DNA of 45,356 nucleotides from Candidatus Thioglobus sp. REDSEA-S12_B1 (GTDB taxonomy: Bacteria; Pseudomonadota; Gammaproteobacteria; PS1; Pseudothioglobaceae): assembly GCA_001628405.1 (NCBI GenBank), contig LURN01000005.1, positions 1 to 45,356 on the forward strand. Reading direction: 5' to 3'. A program made the position numbers and the translations under genes. The notes beneath the pieces are model-generated. The model was given only the letters and a program-made list of their open reading frames with translations. It did not search any database and had not been told where the DNA came from. Below, one piece after another: positions 36,063-45,356 of this stretch (position 1 is its first letter; each line of letters begins with the position of its first letter).

Positions 36063-36848
36063 ATGAATGAATCAGTAATTCTATTTTTGCTGCTTGGTGC
36101 TTTTTCAGGTTTTGTAGCTGGACTTCTTGGTGTTGGTGGTGGACTTATTATTGTTCCAGTCCTTCTTTATCTTTTGGCCCCATCGATAGACCAGTCAATT
36201 TTAATGCATACTTCGATAGGAACAGCATTGGCAGCGATAATATTTACCTCTATTTCTAGTCTTTATGCTCATCATCGTCATGGAGCAATCCTTTGGAGAA
36301 ATTTTGTAAAGCTAACACCAACTATTCTATTGGGTTCATATAGCGGAGCAATTCTCGTTAAATATCTAAGTTTTGATTTTTTACGTGTTTTCTTTGCTCT
36401 GTTTGAAATAACTGTTGCATTGATCATGTGGTTTGGCATTACTGCATCAAGTCATGCTGATAATTTATCTAGGTGGATTTGGTCTATAGCAGGTTACGTT
36501 ATCGGGTTAATATCAGCCATGGTTGGGATTGGGGGCGGGACAATGACAACTCCATTTTTAGTCTATAACAATGTAAAAATTAAAAATGCCATTGCCACTT
36601 CAGCTGCAGTTGGTATGCCAATTGCGATTGCTGGGAGTATTGGTTTTATGGTTGCAGGCTCTTCACAAGCCCTACCAACTGGAGGAATTGGCTTTGTGAA
36701 CTTTCAAGCTTTATTTGCAATAGTTGCCGCCAGTATTTTTTTTGCACCACTTGGTGCGAAAGTTACGCACAGGATGGATAGTAAAAAGCTTAAGCGGGGC
36801 TTTTCAGTGTTTCTAGGTTTTTTAGCTGTTATGGTTTTATTGTTTTAA
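36063..36848 (+). CDS. TauE/SafE family membrane transporter
   Basis: The 261-residue protein has about eight hydrophobic segments and two copies of the family glycine motif: FVAGLLGVGGGLIIVPVLLY near the N-terminus and GLISAMVGIGGGTMTTPFLV near residue 150. Such proteins are thought to export sulfite, sulfonates or organosulfur compounds; the substrate here is unknown. It is 27 bases after tdk in the same direction. Confidence 0.92.
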   Translation: MNESVILFLLLGAFSGFVAGLLGVGGGLIIVPVLLYLLAPSIDQSILMHTSIGTALAAIIFTSISSLYAHHRHGAILWRNFVKLTPTILLGSYSGAILVKYLSFDFLRVFFALFEITVALIMWFGITASSHADNLSRWIWSIAGYVIGLISAMVGIGGGTMTTPFLVYNNVKIKNAIATSAAVGMPIAIAGSIGFMVAGSSQALPTGGIGFVNFQALFAIVAASIFFAPLGAKVTHRMDSKKLKRGFSVFLGFLAVMVLLF

Positions 36849-36874
36849 AGAAATCTGAAATTATGGCTTATTTC

Positions 36875-37249
36875 TTAAGATTCATATCCAGAAAAGTTCA
36901 GTGCAACTGAGTTAATGCAATAGCGCTTTCCGGTTGGTTGAGGACCGTCAGGAAAGACATGCCCTAAATGCGCATCACAAGAAGAACATCTCACTTCTAT
37001 TCTCATGTAGCCCAGTGAATCATCCTCTAGCTGTCTAATACACCCACTATTAGCAAGATCATAGAAGCTGGGCCAACCACTTCCTGAGTCATATTTTGTG
37101 GAGGATTCAAATAATAACGCATCACAACAGATGCAATGATAGTTCCCTGTTTCGTTATGGTTATAATATTCACCAGTGAAAGGCGGCTCAGTTCCACATT
37201 CCTGAGTTATACGGTAAGCCTCGGGTGATAAATTCTTGTTTATTTTCAT
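36875..37249 (-). CDS. msrB: Peptide-methionine (R)-S-oxide reductase
   Basis: The 124-residue protein has two CxxC zinc pairs (CICC and CSSC), the GSGWPSF substrate loop, [20 protein letters not shown] with the catalytic Cys, and ends just after ALNFSG. It reduces the R isomer of methionine sulfoxide in damaged proteins. The ATG at 37249 ([12 protein letters not shown]) is preferred to an upstream ATG that adds 12 unconserved residues. It diverges from cca. Confidence 0.95.
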   Translation of the reverse strand: MKINKNLSPEAYRITQECGTEPPFTGEYYNHNETGNYHCICCDALLFESSTKYDSGSGWPSFYDLANSGCIRQLEDDSLGYMRIEVRCSSCDAHLGHVFPDGPQPTGKRYCINSVALNFSGYES

Positions 37250-37301
37250 TCGTGTATTATAAGAGAAATTTAAGATCAACATCAATATCTAGAGTTTAAA
37301 T

Positions 37302-38381
37302 ATGCAAGAATTTTTGGTTGGTGGTGCAATCCGAGACAGAATTTTAGGAGTTGCCACTGAAACTACAGAAAGAGACTATGTCGTTGTCGATTCATCTCCA
37401 GAAGAAATGAAATCTTTGGGTTTTCGTCAGGTTGGAAAAGAGTTTCCAGTTTTTCTACATCCACAATCTAACGAAGAGTATGCTCTTGCTCGATTGGAGC
37501 GAAAGGTTGGCAAGGGATACAAAGGATTTGAATTTGATACGTCAAAATCAGTTACTTTGGAACAGGATCTTTCTAGAAGAGACTTAACAATTAATGCAAT
37601 TGCACAATCCAAGGACGGCTCTGGTGACTATATTGACCCTTTCGGTGGTTTGGATGATATCAGACAAAGAAAGCTAAGGCATGTATCAGAAGCATTCGCT
37701 GAAGATCCAGTCAGAATTCTCAGAACTGCAAGGTTTGCAGCTCGTTTTAATAATCTTGGTTTTAAAATAGACTCTAAGACTCTCGATTTAATGAAAATGA
37801 TGGTCAACTCAGGTGAGGTTGATGCTTTGACTCCAGAGAGAGTCTTCAAAGAAATCAGTCTTTCAATGGACTCAGAATCACCATCTATTTTTTTTGAAGT
37901 TCTCATTGAATCAGGCGCATACCAAAAATTATTTCCAATGTTGGAAATGCCTCAAAGCTCAAATCTTAAGTTGCTAGATCAGAAAAATTTAACTATTGAG
38001 GTGAGGTTTGCCTTATGGCTTTATCTTCAATCGCCAGGCAATATTGGATTGCTTTGTGATCATCTGAAATGCCCAAAAGATATGCAGCATATTGCAGAAC
38101 TTGTGTCGATTTGGCATAGTTTCGCTGATAATTTTTTGTCTCATGAGCCTGAAGAAATACTAAATTTCTATTTAAAGACTGATGGCTTAAGAAGGCAAAA
38201 GAGATTTGAAATAATTTTGAATGCTTTTGAAAGTTTAAATATAGATGCTTCATTAATAGATGAATTAAAAACTCAGCTTAACTCAATCAGGATTTCAGAT
38301 TTAAAGAATCTTAATATTGCTCAGGAATTAGCTGAAGAGAGGTTATCCATTATTGTCCGCTTTATCGACTCTGCAAAGTAA
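37302..38381 (+). CDS. cca: CCA-adding tRNA nucleotidyltransferase
   Basis: The 359-residue class II enzyme aligns with the E. coli multifunctional CCA protein: VGGAIRDRILG, the ERDYVVV catalytic acidic segment, EFPVFLHPQSNEEYALARLE, RRDLTINAIAQ and EDPVRILRTARFAARF. It adds or repairs the tRNA 3' CCA end. It is shorter than the 412-residue E. coli protein, and no HD phosphohydrolase domain is evident at the C-terminus. The last 39 bases overlap the convergent nuclease gene. Confidence 0.94.
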   Translation: MQEFLVGGAIRDRILGVATETTERDYVVVDSSPEEMKSLGFRQVGKEFPVFLHPQSNEEYALARLERKVGKGYKGFEFDTSKSVTLEQDLSRRDLTINAIAQSKDGSGDYIDPFGGLDDIRQRKLRHVSEAFAEDPVRILRTARFAARFNNLGFKIDSKTLDLMKMMVNSGEVDALTPERVFKEISLSMDSESPSIFFEVLIESGAYQKLFPMLEMPQSSNLKLLDQKNLTIEVRFALWLYLQSPGNIGLLCDHLKCPKDMQHIAELVSIWHSFADNFLSHEPEEILNFYLKTDGLRRQKRFEIILNAFESLNIDASLIDELKTQLNSIRISDLKNLNIAQELAEERLSIIVRFIDSAK

Positions 38382-40850
38382 ATCATATTCACAATAGTCA
38401 CATGCATTTTTTGCAGGTAAAACTGAAGCATTACCATTTTGGAATTGTTGACTGGCATTCACAAGTTCTTTGCTCCATTGGGAAACTTGCTTTTTCCATT
38501 CAGGCATCCTGTTTATAGATTGATTACTCATGGGTAAATCATATTTATTTTTTGTAATTGCTTTGAACTGACAGTCCTTAGAATTAATATTTGCAAATGC
38601 GACCCCATCAACCTTATTGGAAATGGCATAAATTGGAAGTTGAGCTTGTTCTAGAGGCTCGCTGATGAGTTTGCTTAATCCTACATTCTTGCCTGTCTTA
38701 TAATCAATAATCAGCTTTGATCCATCTTTCAGTTGATCCATTCGGTCAATACGGGTTGTAAATTGAAGGCCACTGAGATTCACTTGCGACTCAGACTCTG
38801 TCTCAATAACCTCAAAGAAATCTCGACCTTTTTCTAAAGTCAAGTATTGCTTTACTATTCTTTTAAGCCTTATTCTTTCATTGTTCTTAAAATTAGACTC
38901 AGATATTGCATTTAAAGCAGATTCAGAGTGAGCTTCAATTAATTCATCGAGTTTTGCTTCTGATAATTCCTTTAATGCAGAACTTGTTCGAATTTCATTG
39001 AAAAAACCCTCTAATATTTTATGAATGATATTGCCCTGTTCAATCTTACTAATACCGACAGATGGATTATCAATTTCTTTTAGGTTAAGTCTATTGCTGA
39101 ATCCTTTAAATTCACAACTCATTTGATCTTGAAGTGTCTTGACACCTTTTTTTATTTCAAAATCAATAATTTTTGGTGCATTTAGATCTTCAACTGATTC
39201 CATCTCTCTGAAACTCATTTGATGATTATGGATGACTTGAGGGTTCTCAAATAATAAATAAGGTGTAGGAAGTTGCTCCCGACTATTAAAAGTAGTTGAG
39301 TAGCTAAAAGTAAGATTTGTACTTAAATGATATAAATTATTAAGTGTGGATCTGCTCTCTTTGGCAATCAGTTCAAAGCTTGTTCCTGGTAAAGAATAGT
39401 CTATAGAAATCTTTGAAGGAATAAATAAAGGCATTGTCACTTTTCCTGGAAGGAAGTTACTAGTCATGCTGGAGACCCAAGCAAAATCAAAGAATAATCC
39501 TTCGGCCTCAAGGGAGCCTAAGATATGAATATTGGCTGGGCCACTCTGTGGCTGGAAAATTACAGCATTCAAATGATTTACTAGGATTGCTAAAGCGCCT
39601 TCTAATGAATTTGTTTTATCAAAAATTGATAATTTATTAAGTACTAAACTTTCGATTTGATATTTTTCGTAAACTTGGTATTCACTGCTGGATAGAATTC
39701 GATCTGATGTAAATCCCCAATGTAGCAAAATTGAATTAATTGCTTCTAAGGATTCTTCAAGTGTTAGCTTTTTAGCAAACTTAGCATTATTTAATGCAGT
39801 AAAAATCTCATTTAGAATTGAACACTCTTGACAAAGGCTATTAATGTCAGAGGCTTTTATTCTGGCGGAAGATAACTCTAGGATTTTATTAACCAAAAGA
39901 GCACGATTGTTTAGTTCACTCCTGGCTCCTTTGATATAGGGAGATGTAATAATCTCAGTTAATAACTCAGTTTCAATAGAGCCATTCAAGAATTGATTTG
40001 AAAGCCTTAGTACTGCGACAAGATGCATAATTAATGGGTAATTACTTAAAGAAATGCCCAAAGAAATATTGTATGGCTTCTTGTGAGTTTCAAGAAGACT
40101 AGAGTTGAACTCCATATCAAAAGTAGATTTCACCTGGTGGTGCAACTCATTTAAGTTAGGAATAACGATGCCGATTTGTTTTTCTGGATGCTTGATACTC
40201 GTAATCTTTGCCCATGATGCAATAGCTTTGATTTCAGATTCTTGATCCAAAAAAGATAAATTTTTAGAGACCGCATCCATTTTTTTTGCAAATAATGGCT
40301 TGCACTTTAAAATCTTAAAAAGCTTGTTTTGTTCTGGTGTTGGCTCATTAAACCCATACCTAAAGTACTGGCTGTTATTCTTGCTTAGTAGTTTTTGGTA
40401 GTCTAAAGTTAAATTAAAAATGTCTGTTTGATCAATGCAATTATTTTGAGCTTTAAATTTTTCATATCGCTTGATTATTCGAACAAAGAGCTTAGTGGGA
40501 ATTGAGGCAAAGTTTGCAAACAGATTAATCTCAAGACCATAACTTTTACAAAGCTTATAGCATTTAATTAACTCTTCAATAAAGGTTTCAGGGTTCTTTA
40601 CTGAAGCTTCTTCACAAAATTTCTTGAGTAATATACGAGATTCAAGTTGATTTAGAAGGCGTTTGTCTTGGTTAGATTTGCTGTTTTTCCAAAATTTTTC
40701 TAGAAGGGATTGATAGGCATATACTTGAGGTATTCTTGAAGTTCGATCTAGATTAGCTAATGACTTCTTGAATGCAAGTGCTTGACGATTATTAGCAACA
40801 ATGATTGTGTCCGCTGCTTGAATTGATGAGAGTTCTATATTAACTCGCAT
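38343..40850 (-). CDS. AddB/RecB-like PD-(D/E)XK nuclease protein, probable DNA repair
   Basis: The 835-residue protein resembles the gammaproteobacterial 'probable DNA repair protein' family related to AddB. The N-terminus, where a helicase would show Walker A, reads [17 protein letters not shown], with no GKT, so the helicase part looks inactive. The C-terminal nuclease has [12 protein letters not shown] (GxxxH, about 612), [10 protein letters not shown] (about 716), [10 protein letters not shown], and a CX2CX5C cluster (about 816-826) that with Cys579 could hold an Fe-S cluster as in AddB. It overlaps engB by 11 bases upstream. Confidence 0.85.
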   Translation of the reverse strand: MRVNIELSSIQAADTIIVANNRQALAFKKSLANLDRTSRIPQVYAYQSLLEKFWKNSKSNQDKRLLNQLESRILLKKFCEEASVKNPETFIEELIKCYKLCKSYGLEINLFANFASIPTKLFVRIIKRYEKFKAQNNCIDQTDIFNLTLDYQKLLSKNNSQYFRYGFNEPTPEQNKLFKILKCKPLFAKKMDAVSKNLSFLDQESEIKAIASWAKITSIKHPEKQIGIVIPNLNELHHQVKSTFDMEFNSSLLETHKKPYNISLGISLSNYPLIMHLVAVLRLSNQFLNGSIETELLTEIITSPYIKGARSELNNRALLVNKILELSSARIKASDINSLCQECSILNEIFTALNNAKFAKKLTLEESLEAINSILLHWGFTSDRILSSSEYQVYEKYQIESLVLNKLSIFDKTNSLEGALAILVNHLNAVIFQPQSGPANIHILGSLEAEGLFFDFAWVSSMTSNFLPGKVTMPLFIPSKISIDYSLPGTSFELIAKESRSTLNNLYHLSTNLTFSYSTTFNSREQLPTPYLLFENPQVIHNHQMSFREMESVEDLNAPKIIDFEIKKGVKTLQDQMSCEFKGFSNRLNLKEIDNPSVGISKIEQGNIIHKILEGFFNEIRTSSALKELSEAKLDELIEAHSESALNAISESNFKNNERIRLKRIVKQYLTLEKGRDFFEVIETESESQVNLSGLQFTTRIDRMDQLKDGSKLIIDYKTGKNVGLSKLISEPLEQAQLPIYAISNKVDGVAFANINSKDCQFKAITKNKYDLPMSNQSINRMPEWKKQVSQWSKELVNASQQFQNGNASVLPAKNACDYCEYDLLCRVDKADNNG

Positions 40851-41445
40851 TATTTATTTCAAATACTTCGTCTAGATATTTACTAAGCTCAGAAACCCCT
40901 TCTTTTTTCAAAGAAGAAAAAAGTTGAACATTCACTGAAGGTAAGTCACTCACATTTTTTATTGCTGACAGTTTCGCGGCACTAGCAGCTCCCTTTTTTA
41001 ATTTGTCAGATTTTGTAAGTAAAATATTAATTGGCACTTTGCTATTGACGCACCATTCAAGCATCATCTGATCAAAAGGTTTGAATGGATGTCGGCAATC
41101 CATAACCAAGATTGCAGCTCTAATGCATTCTCTATTATCAAAATATTCGCTCATATTCTGATGCCAATCCTGCTTCACTGAATCAGGCACTTTTGCATAA
41201 CCATATCCTGGAAGGTCAACAAGTCTTCGGTCATTCCCAAGATCAAAAAAAACCAGGTGCTGAGTCCTTCCAGGAGTTCTACTCACTTTTGCCAATTTTT
41301 TTTGCTCAGTGAGTGTGTTAATAGCACTTGATTTGCCAGCATTAGAGCGACCAGCAAATATCACCTCATAGCCACTATCATCTGGGCATCCTTTAAGTGA
41401 TGGGCAAGATAAAAGAAATCTAGCTTGACGATAAAAATTATGCAT
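40840..41445 (-). CDS. engB: Ribosome biogenesis GTP-binding protein EngB/YsxC
   Basis: The 201-residue GTPase has G1 [15 protein letters not shown], the [14 protein letters not shown] switch, G3 [19 protein letters not shown], and G4 LLTKSDKL. It is needed for late 50S assembly. It is the upstream gene of a two-gene minus-strand unit with the AddB-like nuclease. Confidence 0.96.
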   Translation of the reverse strand: MHNFYRQARFLLSCPSLKGCPDDSGYEVIFAGRSNAGKSSAINTLTEQKKLAKVSRTPGRTQHLVFFDLGNDRRLVDLPGYGYAKVPDSVKQDWHQNMSEYFDNRECIRAAILVMDCRHPFKPFDQMMLEWCVNSKVPINILLTKSDKLKKGAASAAKLSAIKNVSDLPSVNVQLFSSLKKEGVSELSKYLDEVFEINNAS

Positions 41446-41538
41446 AATTCATGAGATGAGAGCCTTTGATTCCATTATATAATCATATTTAATTTAGTTC
41501 TCAAAACATTCTATTTCTGAAATTGCGTTTTATTGATT

Positions 41539-42069
41539 ATGGACAATGAAATATATTTAACAAGGGAGTATCAATACTATTCAGAGACTGATAAATTAGA
41601 CAAGCCGCTGGCGCTTTACAGTGCTAAAGTGCATTCAGATTGGATTGACTACAATGGTCATATGAGCGAGTCATTCTACCTTTATGCATTTGGTGATGCT
41701 TCAGATGCACTATTTCAATATATTGGTATTGATAATGATTACAGATTGGCAGGGCAGTCATTCTATACTGTTGAAACTCACATTAATTATTACCTAGAAG
41801 CATCTGAGGATGAACCCCTAGAGTTCACTACTCAAATATTGGGTCTCGACTCAAAGAGATTACACATTTTTCATCACATGTATCATGGAGACAATGGAGA
41901 GCTATTAGCAACAACAGAACAAATGCTAATACATGTTGATATGAAGAAAGCAAAAGCAAGTGAGATAGATGAGTCTGTATTAGAGATACTTCAAAAGATT
42001 TGGAGTGGTCATAAAAAATTACCATCACCAAAGCAGAAAGGCCGGGTAATGAAAATTAAAAAAACTTAA
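41539..42069 (+). CDS. Acyl-CoA thioesterase, betainyl-CoA thioesterase-like
   Basis: The 176-residue hotdog-fold protein carries VHSDWIDYNGHMSESFYLYA, with the Asp that is the usual catalytic residue, SFYTVETHINYYLEASEDEP and RLHIFHHMYHGDNGELLATT. From memory this pattern is closest to the thioesterase domain fused to, or encoded beside, L-carnitine dehydrogenase, which hydrolyses betainyl-CoA to glycine betaine. No carnitine dehydrogenase is in the window, so the substrate is inferred. The ATG at 41539 is preferred to TTG at 41533. Confidence 0.82.
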   Translation: MDNEIYLTREYQYYSETDKLDKPLALYSAKVHSDWIDYNGHMSESFYLYAFGDASDALFQYIGIDNDYRLAGQSFYTVETHINYYLEASEDEPLEFTTQILGLDSKRLHIFHHMYHGDNGELLATTEQMLIHVDMKKAKASEIDESVLEILQKIWSGHKKLPSPKQKGRVMKIKKT

Positions 42070-42086
42070 TTAAAAAAAGGAAAAAG

Positions 42087-43244
42087 ATGGATTTCGGACT
42101 GACAAATGAACAAGAAATGATTATTGAATCAGTTAAAAGTTTTGTTGAAAAGGAGCTTTATCCATTTGAAGATGAGGTTGAAAAGAGCAATAGAATTGAA
42201 GATTCCCTTGTAGAGCAAATTAAACAAAAAGCAATAGAAAGTGGACTTTATGCATGCAATATGCCTGAAATTCATGGTGGAGGTGGATTAGATTCTCTTA
42301 CTTTATGTTTATTAGAAAAGGAATTGGGAAAAGCAAATTTTGGTCTTCAGTATATTGTAGCTAGACCAAGTAATATTTTATTGGCTTGTAAAGATGCTCA
42401 GATTGATGAATACCTGCTCCCAACAATTCGAGGAGATAAGGTTGACTGTCTTGCGATGACGGAGCCAAATGCGGGGTCTGATGTACGCTCTATGAAGTGC
42501 AAGGCTGAAAGAGATGGTGAGTTTTTTGTTATTAATGGCTCTAAACACTTCATTAGTCACGCAGATATGGCTGATTATGTTATTTTATTTGCTGCCTCTG
42601 GTGTTGAACAAACTTCCAGAGGTGAAAAGAAGAAGATCACAAGCTTTTTAGTGGACATGGGCACACCCGGCTTCTCTGTTGAGCCTGGATATAACAGTGT
42701 TTCCCATCGAGGCTATCATAATTTCATACTTAATTTTGACAATTGTCGTGTTCATGAGTCAAAGGTCCTAGGTGAGGTTGATCATGGATTTGATGTGGCT
42801 AACGAGTGGCTAGGTGCTACCCGATTGTCGGTTGCCGCTATGTGTCTTGGAAGGGCTGAAAGGGCTTTACAAATTGCTACAGAATGGGCCGCAACTCGAG
42901 AACAATTTGGCCAAAAAATAGGAAAATTTCAAGGTGTTTCGTTTAAGCTTGCGGATATGTCAATGGAGCTTAATGCCGCTGAACTTTTGACTCTAAAGGC
43001 TGCATGGAAGGATTCTCAAGGTCTGATGACGAATAGTGATGCTGCTATGGCAAAACTGAAGGCAACCGAGGCCCTTGCAATGATTTCTGATGAGTCTATT
43101 CAAATTTTAGGTGGCATGGGGTTGATGGATGAGCTTCCTCTTGAGAGAATTTGGAGGGATCATCGAGTAGAGAGAATTTGGGATGGAACCAGCGAGATAC
43201 AAAGGCATATCATCTCTAGATCATTGCTTAGACCTTTTGAGTAG
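42087..43244 (+). CDS. Acyl-CoA dehydrogenase family protein
   Basis: The 385-residue flavoprotein has the N-terminal helical domain, CLAMTEPNAGSDVRSMKCKA (flavin loop), FVINGSKHFISHADMADYVI, GRAERALQIATEWAATREQF and the C-terminal RIWDGTSEIQRHIISRSLL. At the usual catalytic-base position (EGTSEIQ in short- and medium-chain enzymes) it has Asp366 instead of Glu. It likely oxidises, or in a CaiA-like role reduces, a short or substituted acyl-CoA. A good AAAGGAAAAAG site precedes the ATG; it lies 17 bases after the thioesterase gene. Confidence 0.93.
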   Translation: MDFGLTNEQEMIIESVKSFVEKELYPFEDEVEKSNRIEDSLVEQIKQKAIESGLYACNMPEIHGGGGLDSLTLCLLEKELGKANFGLQYIVARPSNILLACKDAQIDEYLLPTIRGDKVDCLAMTEPNAGSDVRSMKCKAERDGEFFVINGSKHFISHADMADYVILFAASGVEQTSRGEKKKITSFLVDMGTPGFSVEPGYNSVSHRGYHNFILNFDNCRVHESKVLGEVDHGFDVANEWLGATRLSVAAMCLGRAERALQIATEWAATREQFGQKIGKFQGVSFKLADMSMELNAAELLTLKAAWKDSQGLMTNSDAAMAKLKATEALAMISDESIQILGGMGLMDELPLERIWRDHRVERIWDGTSEIQRHIISRSLLRPFE

Positions 43245-43250
43245 CACAAA

Positions 43251-45308
43251 ATGAGTAAAAGCAATTTGCATCGCTTAATCGCTCCGAAGTCAATTGCTGT
43301 GGTTGGAAATCGTGGTGCAAATTTTGCAATCAGTGAATCGCTCAAATTAGGTTTCAGCAATCAAATATGGGCAGTTCACCCCTACCTTGAGTCACTTGAA
43401 GGTATCAAATGTTTTAAAGATATTAAAGACTTGCCAGAAGCGCCAGATGCTACATTTATAGCTGTTAATGCGGAGTCTGCCATTGAAATTGTTTCTGACT
43501 TAAGGGAAATGGGCGGTGGCGGCGCTGTTTTGTATGCTTCTGGTTTTGGAGAGGTTGGTGAACAAGGATTAATTAGAAATCAAAAATTACTTGAAGCCGC
43601 TGATGGAATGCCTCTTATAGGCCCAAATTGTTATGGATTTATTAATAGTCTTGATGGTGTGGCATTATGGCCAGATGTTCATGGATGCAAATCAGTTTCT
43701 GAAGGCGTAGCAGTCATTACCCAAAGTGGGAACATAGGTTTAAACATGACTATGCAGTCTGTAGGCCTTCAAATTGCTTACATGTTTACTCTTGGCAATC
43801 AAACAAATACTGACATTGCGGACATTATTCACGCGATGCTGGACGATTCAAGAGTCAAAGCAATTGGGCTTCATATCGAAGGGATTTCTGATATTAAGTC
43901 ATTTGATGTTGCTGCTAGAAGAGCACTTAAAATGAAGGTCCCAATCATTACCATTAAATCAGGAAAAACAAAAGTCTCTGCTAAGATTGCTTTGAGCCAT
44001 ACAAGCTCTTTAACGGGTTCTGACGAGCTTTATAATGCATTTTTTGAACGACTTGGTATCGCTAGAGTAGAAACTGTTCCGGAGTTTCTTGAGACTCTCA
44101 AACTCATCAGCGTTTTGGGCGTGATTGAACACGGTGGTGTCGCTTCAATGAGCTGCTCAGGAGGTGAGGCAGGAATGATGGCTGACTTAATTGATGATTT
44201 AGAGATTACTTTTCCATCTCTTACTTCTGCTCACAAGGCTAAAGTTAAGGAGACACTCAATGAGTATGTTGATGTTGATAATCCGCTTGATTATCACACG
44301 TTTGTTTGGGGCGATCGTCAAAAAACATCGGAGTGTTTCAGAGCAATGATTGGTGGAAAATTTGCTGCAACAATGTTGCTGCTGGACTGGCCTAAAACAC
44401 AAGAGGCAGACCAAAAAGACTGGGATACAACTTTATTGGCATTTTCCGATGCACTTAGCGGTACAACCGAAAAAGCAATAGTTCTGGCATCTATGGCTGA
44501 CTGCATGCCCAAAAGAATTATTGAGAAGTGCTTGAATTTGAATATTGCACCAATGATTGGATTAGACGTTTGTTTAAAGGCTCTCAATCACTCTTACAAA
44601 ATTAGCAAAGCTTTTGCAAGTAAGCCATTGCCTAAAATAAGGCTTCTGAATAGCCAGTCAGACACTAAAACTAAAAATCAATTAACAGAATTTGAAGGAA
44701 AAAAGCTTTTAAAAGAATATGGAGTTACCATACCAACGGGATTTCTTATTAAAAATTTAAATGAAGCCTTAACAGCTGCAGAAGATATTGGTTATCCAGT
44801 CGTCCTCAAGGTATCTGGAAGCGAATTAGCCCATAAAACTGAATTAAATGGAGTAAGGCTGAACATCCAAAATGAAGAAATGTTGCAACATGCGTGCGAT
44901 GATTTATTTAATTTAAGTTCTGAGCTTCTTATTGAAAAAATGGTTGAAAATTCAGTTTGCGAACTTATTATTGGTGTTGATTTTGACCCTACTTTTGGAG
45001 GACATATCGTTATTGGCGGAGGCGGCGTATTGGTTGAACTATTAAGAGATAGTTCGGTATTAATTTTGCCAGCTACAAGAGAAGATATTCATCGGGCTTT
45101 ATCAAAATTAAAGGTTTTTAAGCTCCTCGAGGGTTTTCGAGGTGGCTTAAAAGGCGATATCGAAGCTGTGATAGATACTGTCTTATCAGTCATTGAATTA
45201 ATCAGTGCAAATAAGGTTGAAGAGCTCGATATAAATCCGCTATTGGTATTAAAAGAAACAAATGGAGTTGCTGCTGCTGATACACTTATCAGGCTAAACT
45301 CAAATTAA
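43251..45308 (+). CDS. ADP-forming acyl-CoA synthetase (fused alpha-beta)
   Basis: The 685-residue protein joins a CoA-binding domain (IAPKSIAVVGNRG, LIGPNCYGFIN), a succinyl-CoA-synthetase-like domain with SMSCSGGEAGMMADLID, and a C-terminal ATP-grasp domain (KLLKEYGVTIPTGFLIKNLN, YPVVLKVSGSELAHKTELNG, GGHIVIGGGGVLVELL, DINPLLVL). It should form an acyl-CoA from acid, CoA and ATP with ADP release. In this operon it probably activates the same compound that the neighbouring dehydrogenase and thioesterase handle, for example a carnitine-related acid. Confidence 0.93.
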   Translation: MSKSNLHRLIAPKSIAVVGNRGANFAISESLKLGFSNQIWAVHPYLESLEGIKCFKDIKDLPEAPDATFIAVNAESAIEIVSDLREMGGGGAVLYASGFGEVGEQGLIRNQKLLEAADGMPLIGPNCYGFINSLDGVALWPDVHGCKSVSEGVAVITQSGNIGLNMTMQSVGLQIAYMFTLGNQTNTDIADIIHAMLDDSRVKAIGLHIEGISDIKSFDVAARRALKMKVPIITIKSGKTKVSAKIALSHTSSLTGSDELYNAFFERLGIARVETVPEFLETLKLISVLGVIEHGGVASMSCSGGEAGMMADLIDDLEITFPSLTSAHKAKVKETLNEYVDVDNPLDYHTFVWGDRQKTSECFRAMIGGKFAATMLLLDWPKTQEADQKDWDTTLLAFSDALSGTTEKAIVLASMADCMPKRIIEKCLNLNIAPMIGLDVCLKALNHSYKISKAFASKPLPKIRLLNSQSDTKTKNQLTEFEGKKLLKEYGVTIPTGFLIKNLNEALTAAEDIGYPVVLKVSGSELAHKTELNGVRLNIQNEEMLQHACDDLFNLSSELLIEKMVENSVCELIIGVDFDPTFGGHIVIGGGGVLVELLRDSSVLILPATREDIHRALSKLKVFKLLEGFRGGLKGDIEAVIDTVLSVIELISANKVEELDINPLLVLKETNGVAAADTLIRLNSN

Positions 45309-45323
45309 TTTATTGAGGTGATT

Positions 45324-45356
45324 ATGAAAGATGCTGTAAATTTTGAGGTCCATGGG
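45324..45356 (+). CDS. N-terminus of a probable enoyl-CoA hydratase (partial)
   Basis: An ATG at 45324 behind TTGAGGTG opens a frame reading MKDAVNFEVHG to the window end. Enoyl-CoA hydratase/isomerase proteins often begin with such a strand, and the neighbours fit, but 11 residues cannot prove identity. Confidence 0.4.
   Translation, partial: MKDAVNFEVHG

Noticed and set aside
36849-36874. AAGAAAT/ATTTCTT inverted repeat between the TauE-type gene and msrB as a shared terminator
   Set aside because: The seven A/T-rich pairs surround a long loop without a clear T run; too weak to call.
41471-41483. TATAAT at 41478-41483 before the thioesterase gene as its promoter
   Set aside because: No acceptable -35 lies 16-18 bases upstream, and AT-rich spacers give such hexamers often.

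Overview
The window looks like chromosomal DNA from a low-GC, compactly organised, probably marine heterotrophic gammaproteobacterium. The evidence is the gene order of the S10-spc-alpha ribosomal block downstream of tuf, a gammaproteobacterial-type CCA enzyme, a FadE-type acyl-CoA dehydrogenase, TRAP transport, and very short spacers. A member or relative of the SUP05/Arctic96BD-19 (Thioglobaceae) lineage is a plausible guess, but that is recall and not a computed placement. No mobile elements, tRNAs, rRNAs or CRISPR arrays were seen, and no gene-free stretch exceeds about 160 bases.

Region 1 (1-14623): the end of tuf and its terminator, then one long co-oriented ribosomal block: rpsJ, rplC, rplD, rplW, rplB, rpsS, rplV, rpsC, rplP, rpmC, rpsQ, rplN, rplX, rplE, rpsN, rpsH, rplF, rplR, rpsE, rpmD, rplO, secY, rpmJ, then (behind a very good sigma70-like promoter) rpsM, rpsK, rpsD, rpoA, rplQ, followed by rpsU and a yqeY-type gene. 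Three places in this block carry Ala-rich low-complexity tails built from perfect tandem DNA repeats. The rplQ tail is in frame. The tail after rplC and the tail between rpsE and rpmD both lie in the +1 frame relative to the upstream gene, and rpmD has no ATG or GTG start. This is the most surprising feature of the window: either two indels at repeats, or unusual decoding or start usage in essential ribosomal protein genes.

Region 2 (14638-18867): an Lrp/AsnC regulator diverging from putA, a complete proline-to-glutamate oxidation module.

Region 3 (18864-29333): an AraC-type regulator diverging from a beta-oxidation operon: membrane-anchored FadE-like dehydrogenase, a two-domain hydroxyacyl-CoA dehydrogenase/enoyl-CoA hydratase with the domain order opposite to FadB, thiolase, a nitronate-monooxygenase-like flavoprotein, a DUF2889 protein and a FadD-like acyl-CoA ligase.

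Region 4 (29349-35310): an RpiR/SIS regulator diverging from a TAXI-type TRAP transporter (binding protein, intergenic terminator, fused permease) and a PLP aminotransferase. Matching AAAAC-N4-GTTTT palindromes precede the transporter and the aminotransferase.

Region 5 (35454-41445): housekeeping and maintenance genes: thymidine kinase, TauE/SafE permease, msrB, cca, an AddB-like Fe-S nuclease without a visible Walker A motif, and engB.

Region 6 (41539-45356): a thioesterase resembling the betainyl-CoA thioesterase domain of carnitine catabolism, an acyl-CoA dehydrogenase, a fused ADP-forming acyl-CoA synthetase and the first codons of a probable enoyl-CoA hydratase. Together these suggest catabolism of a small carnitine- or betaine-like acid, cut off by the window edge.
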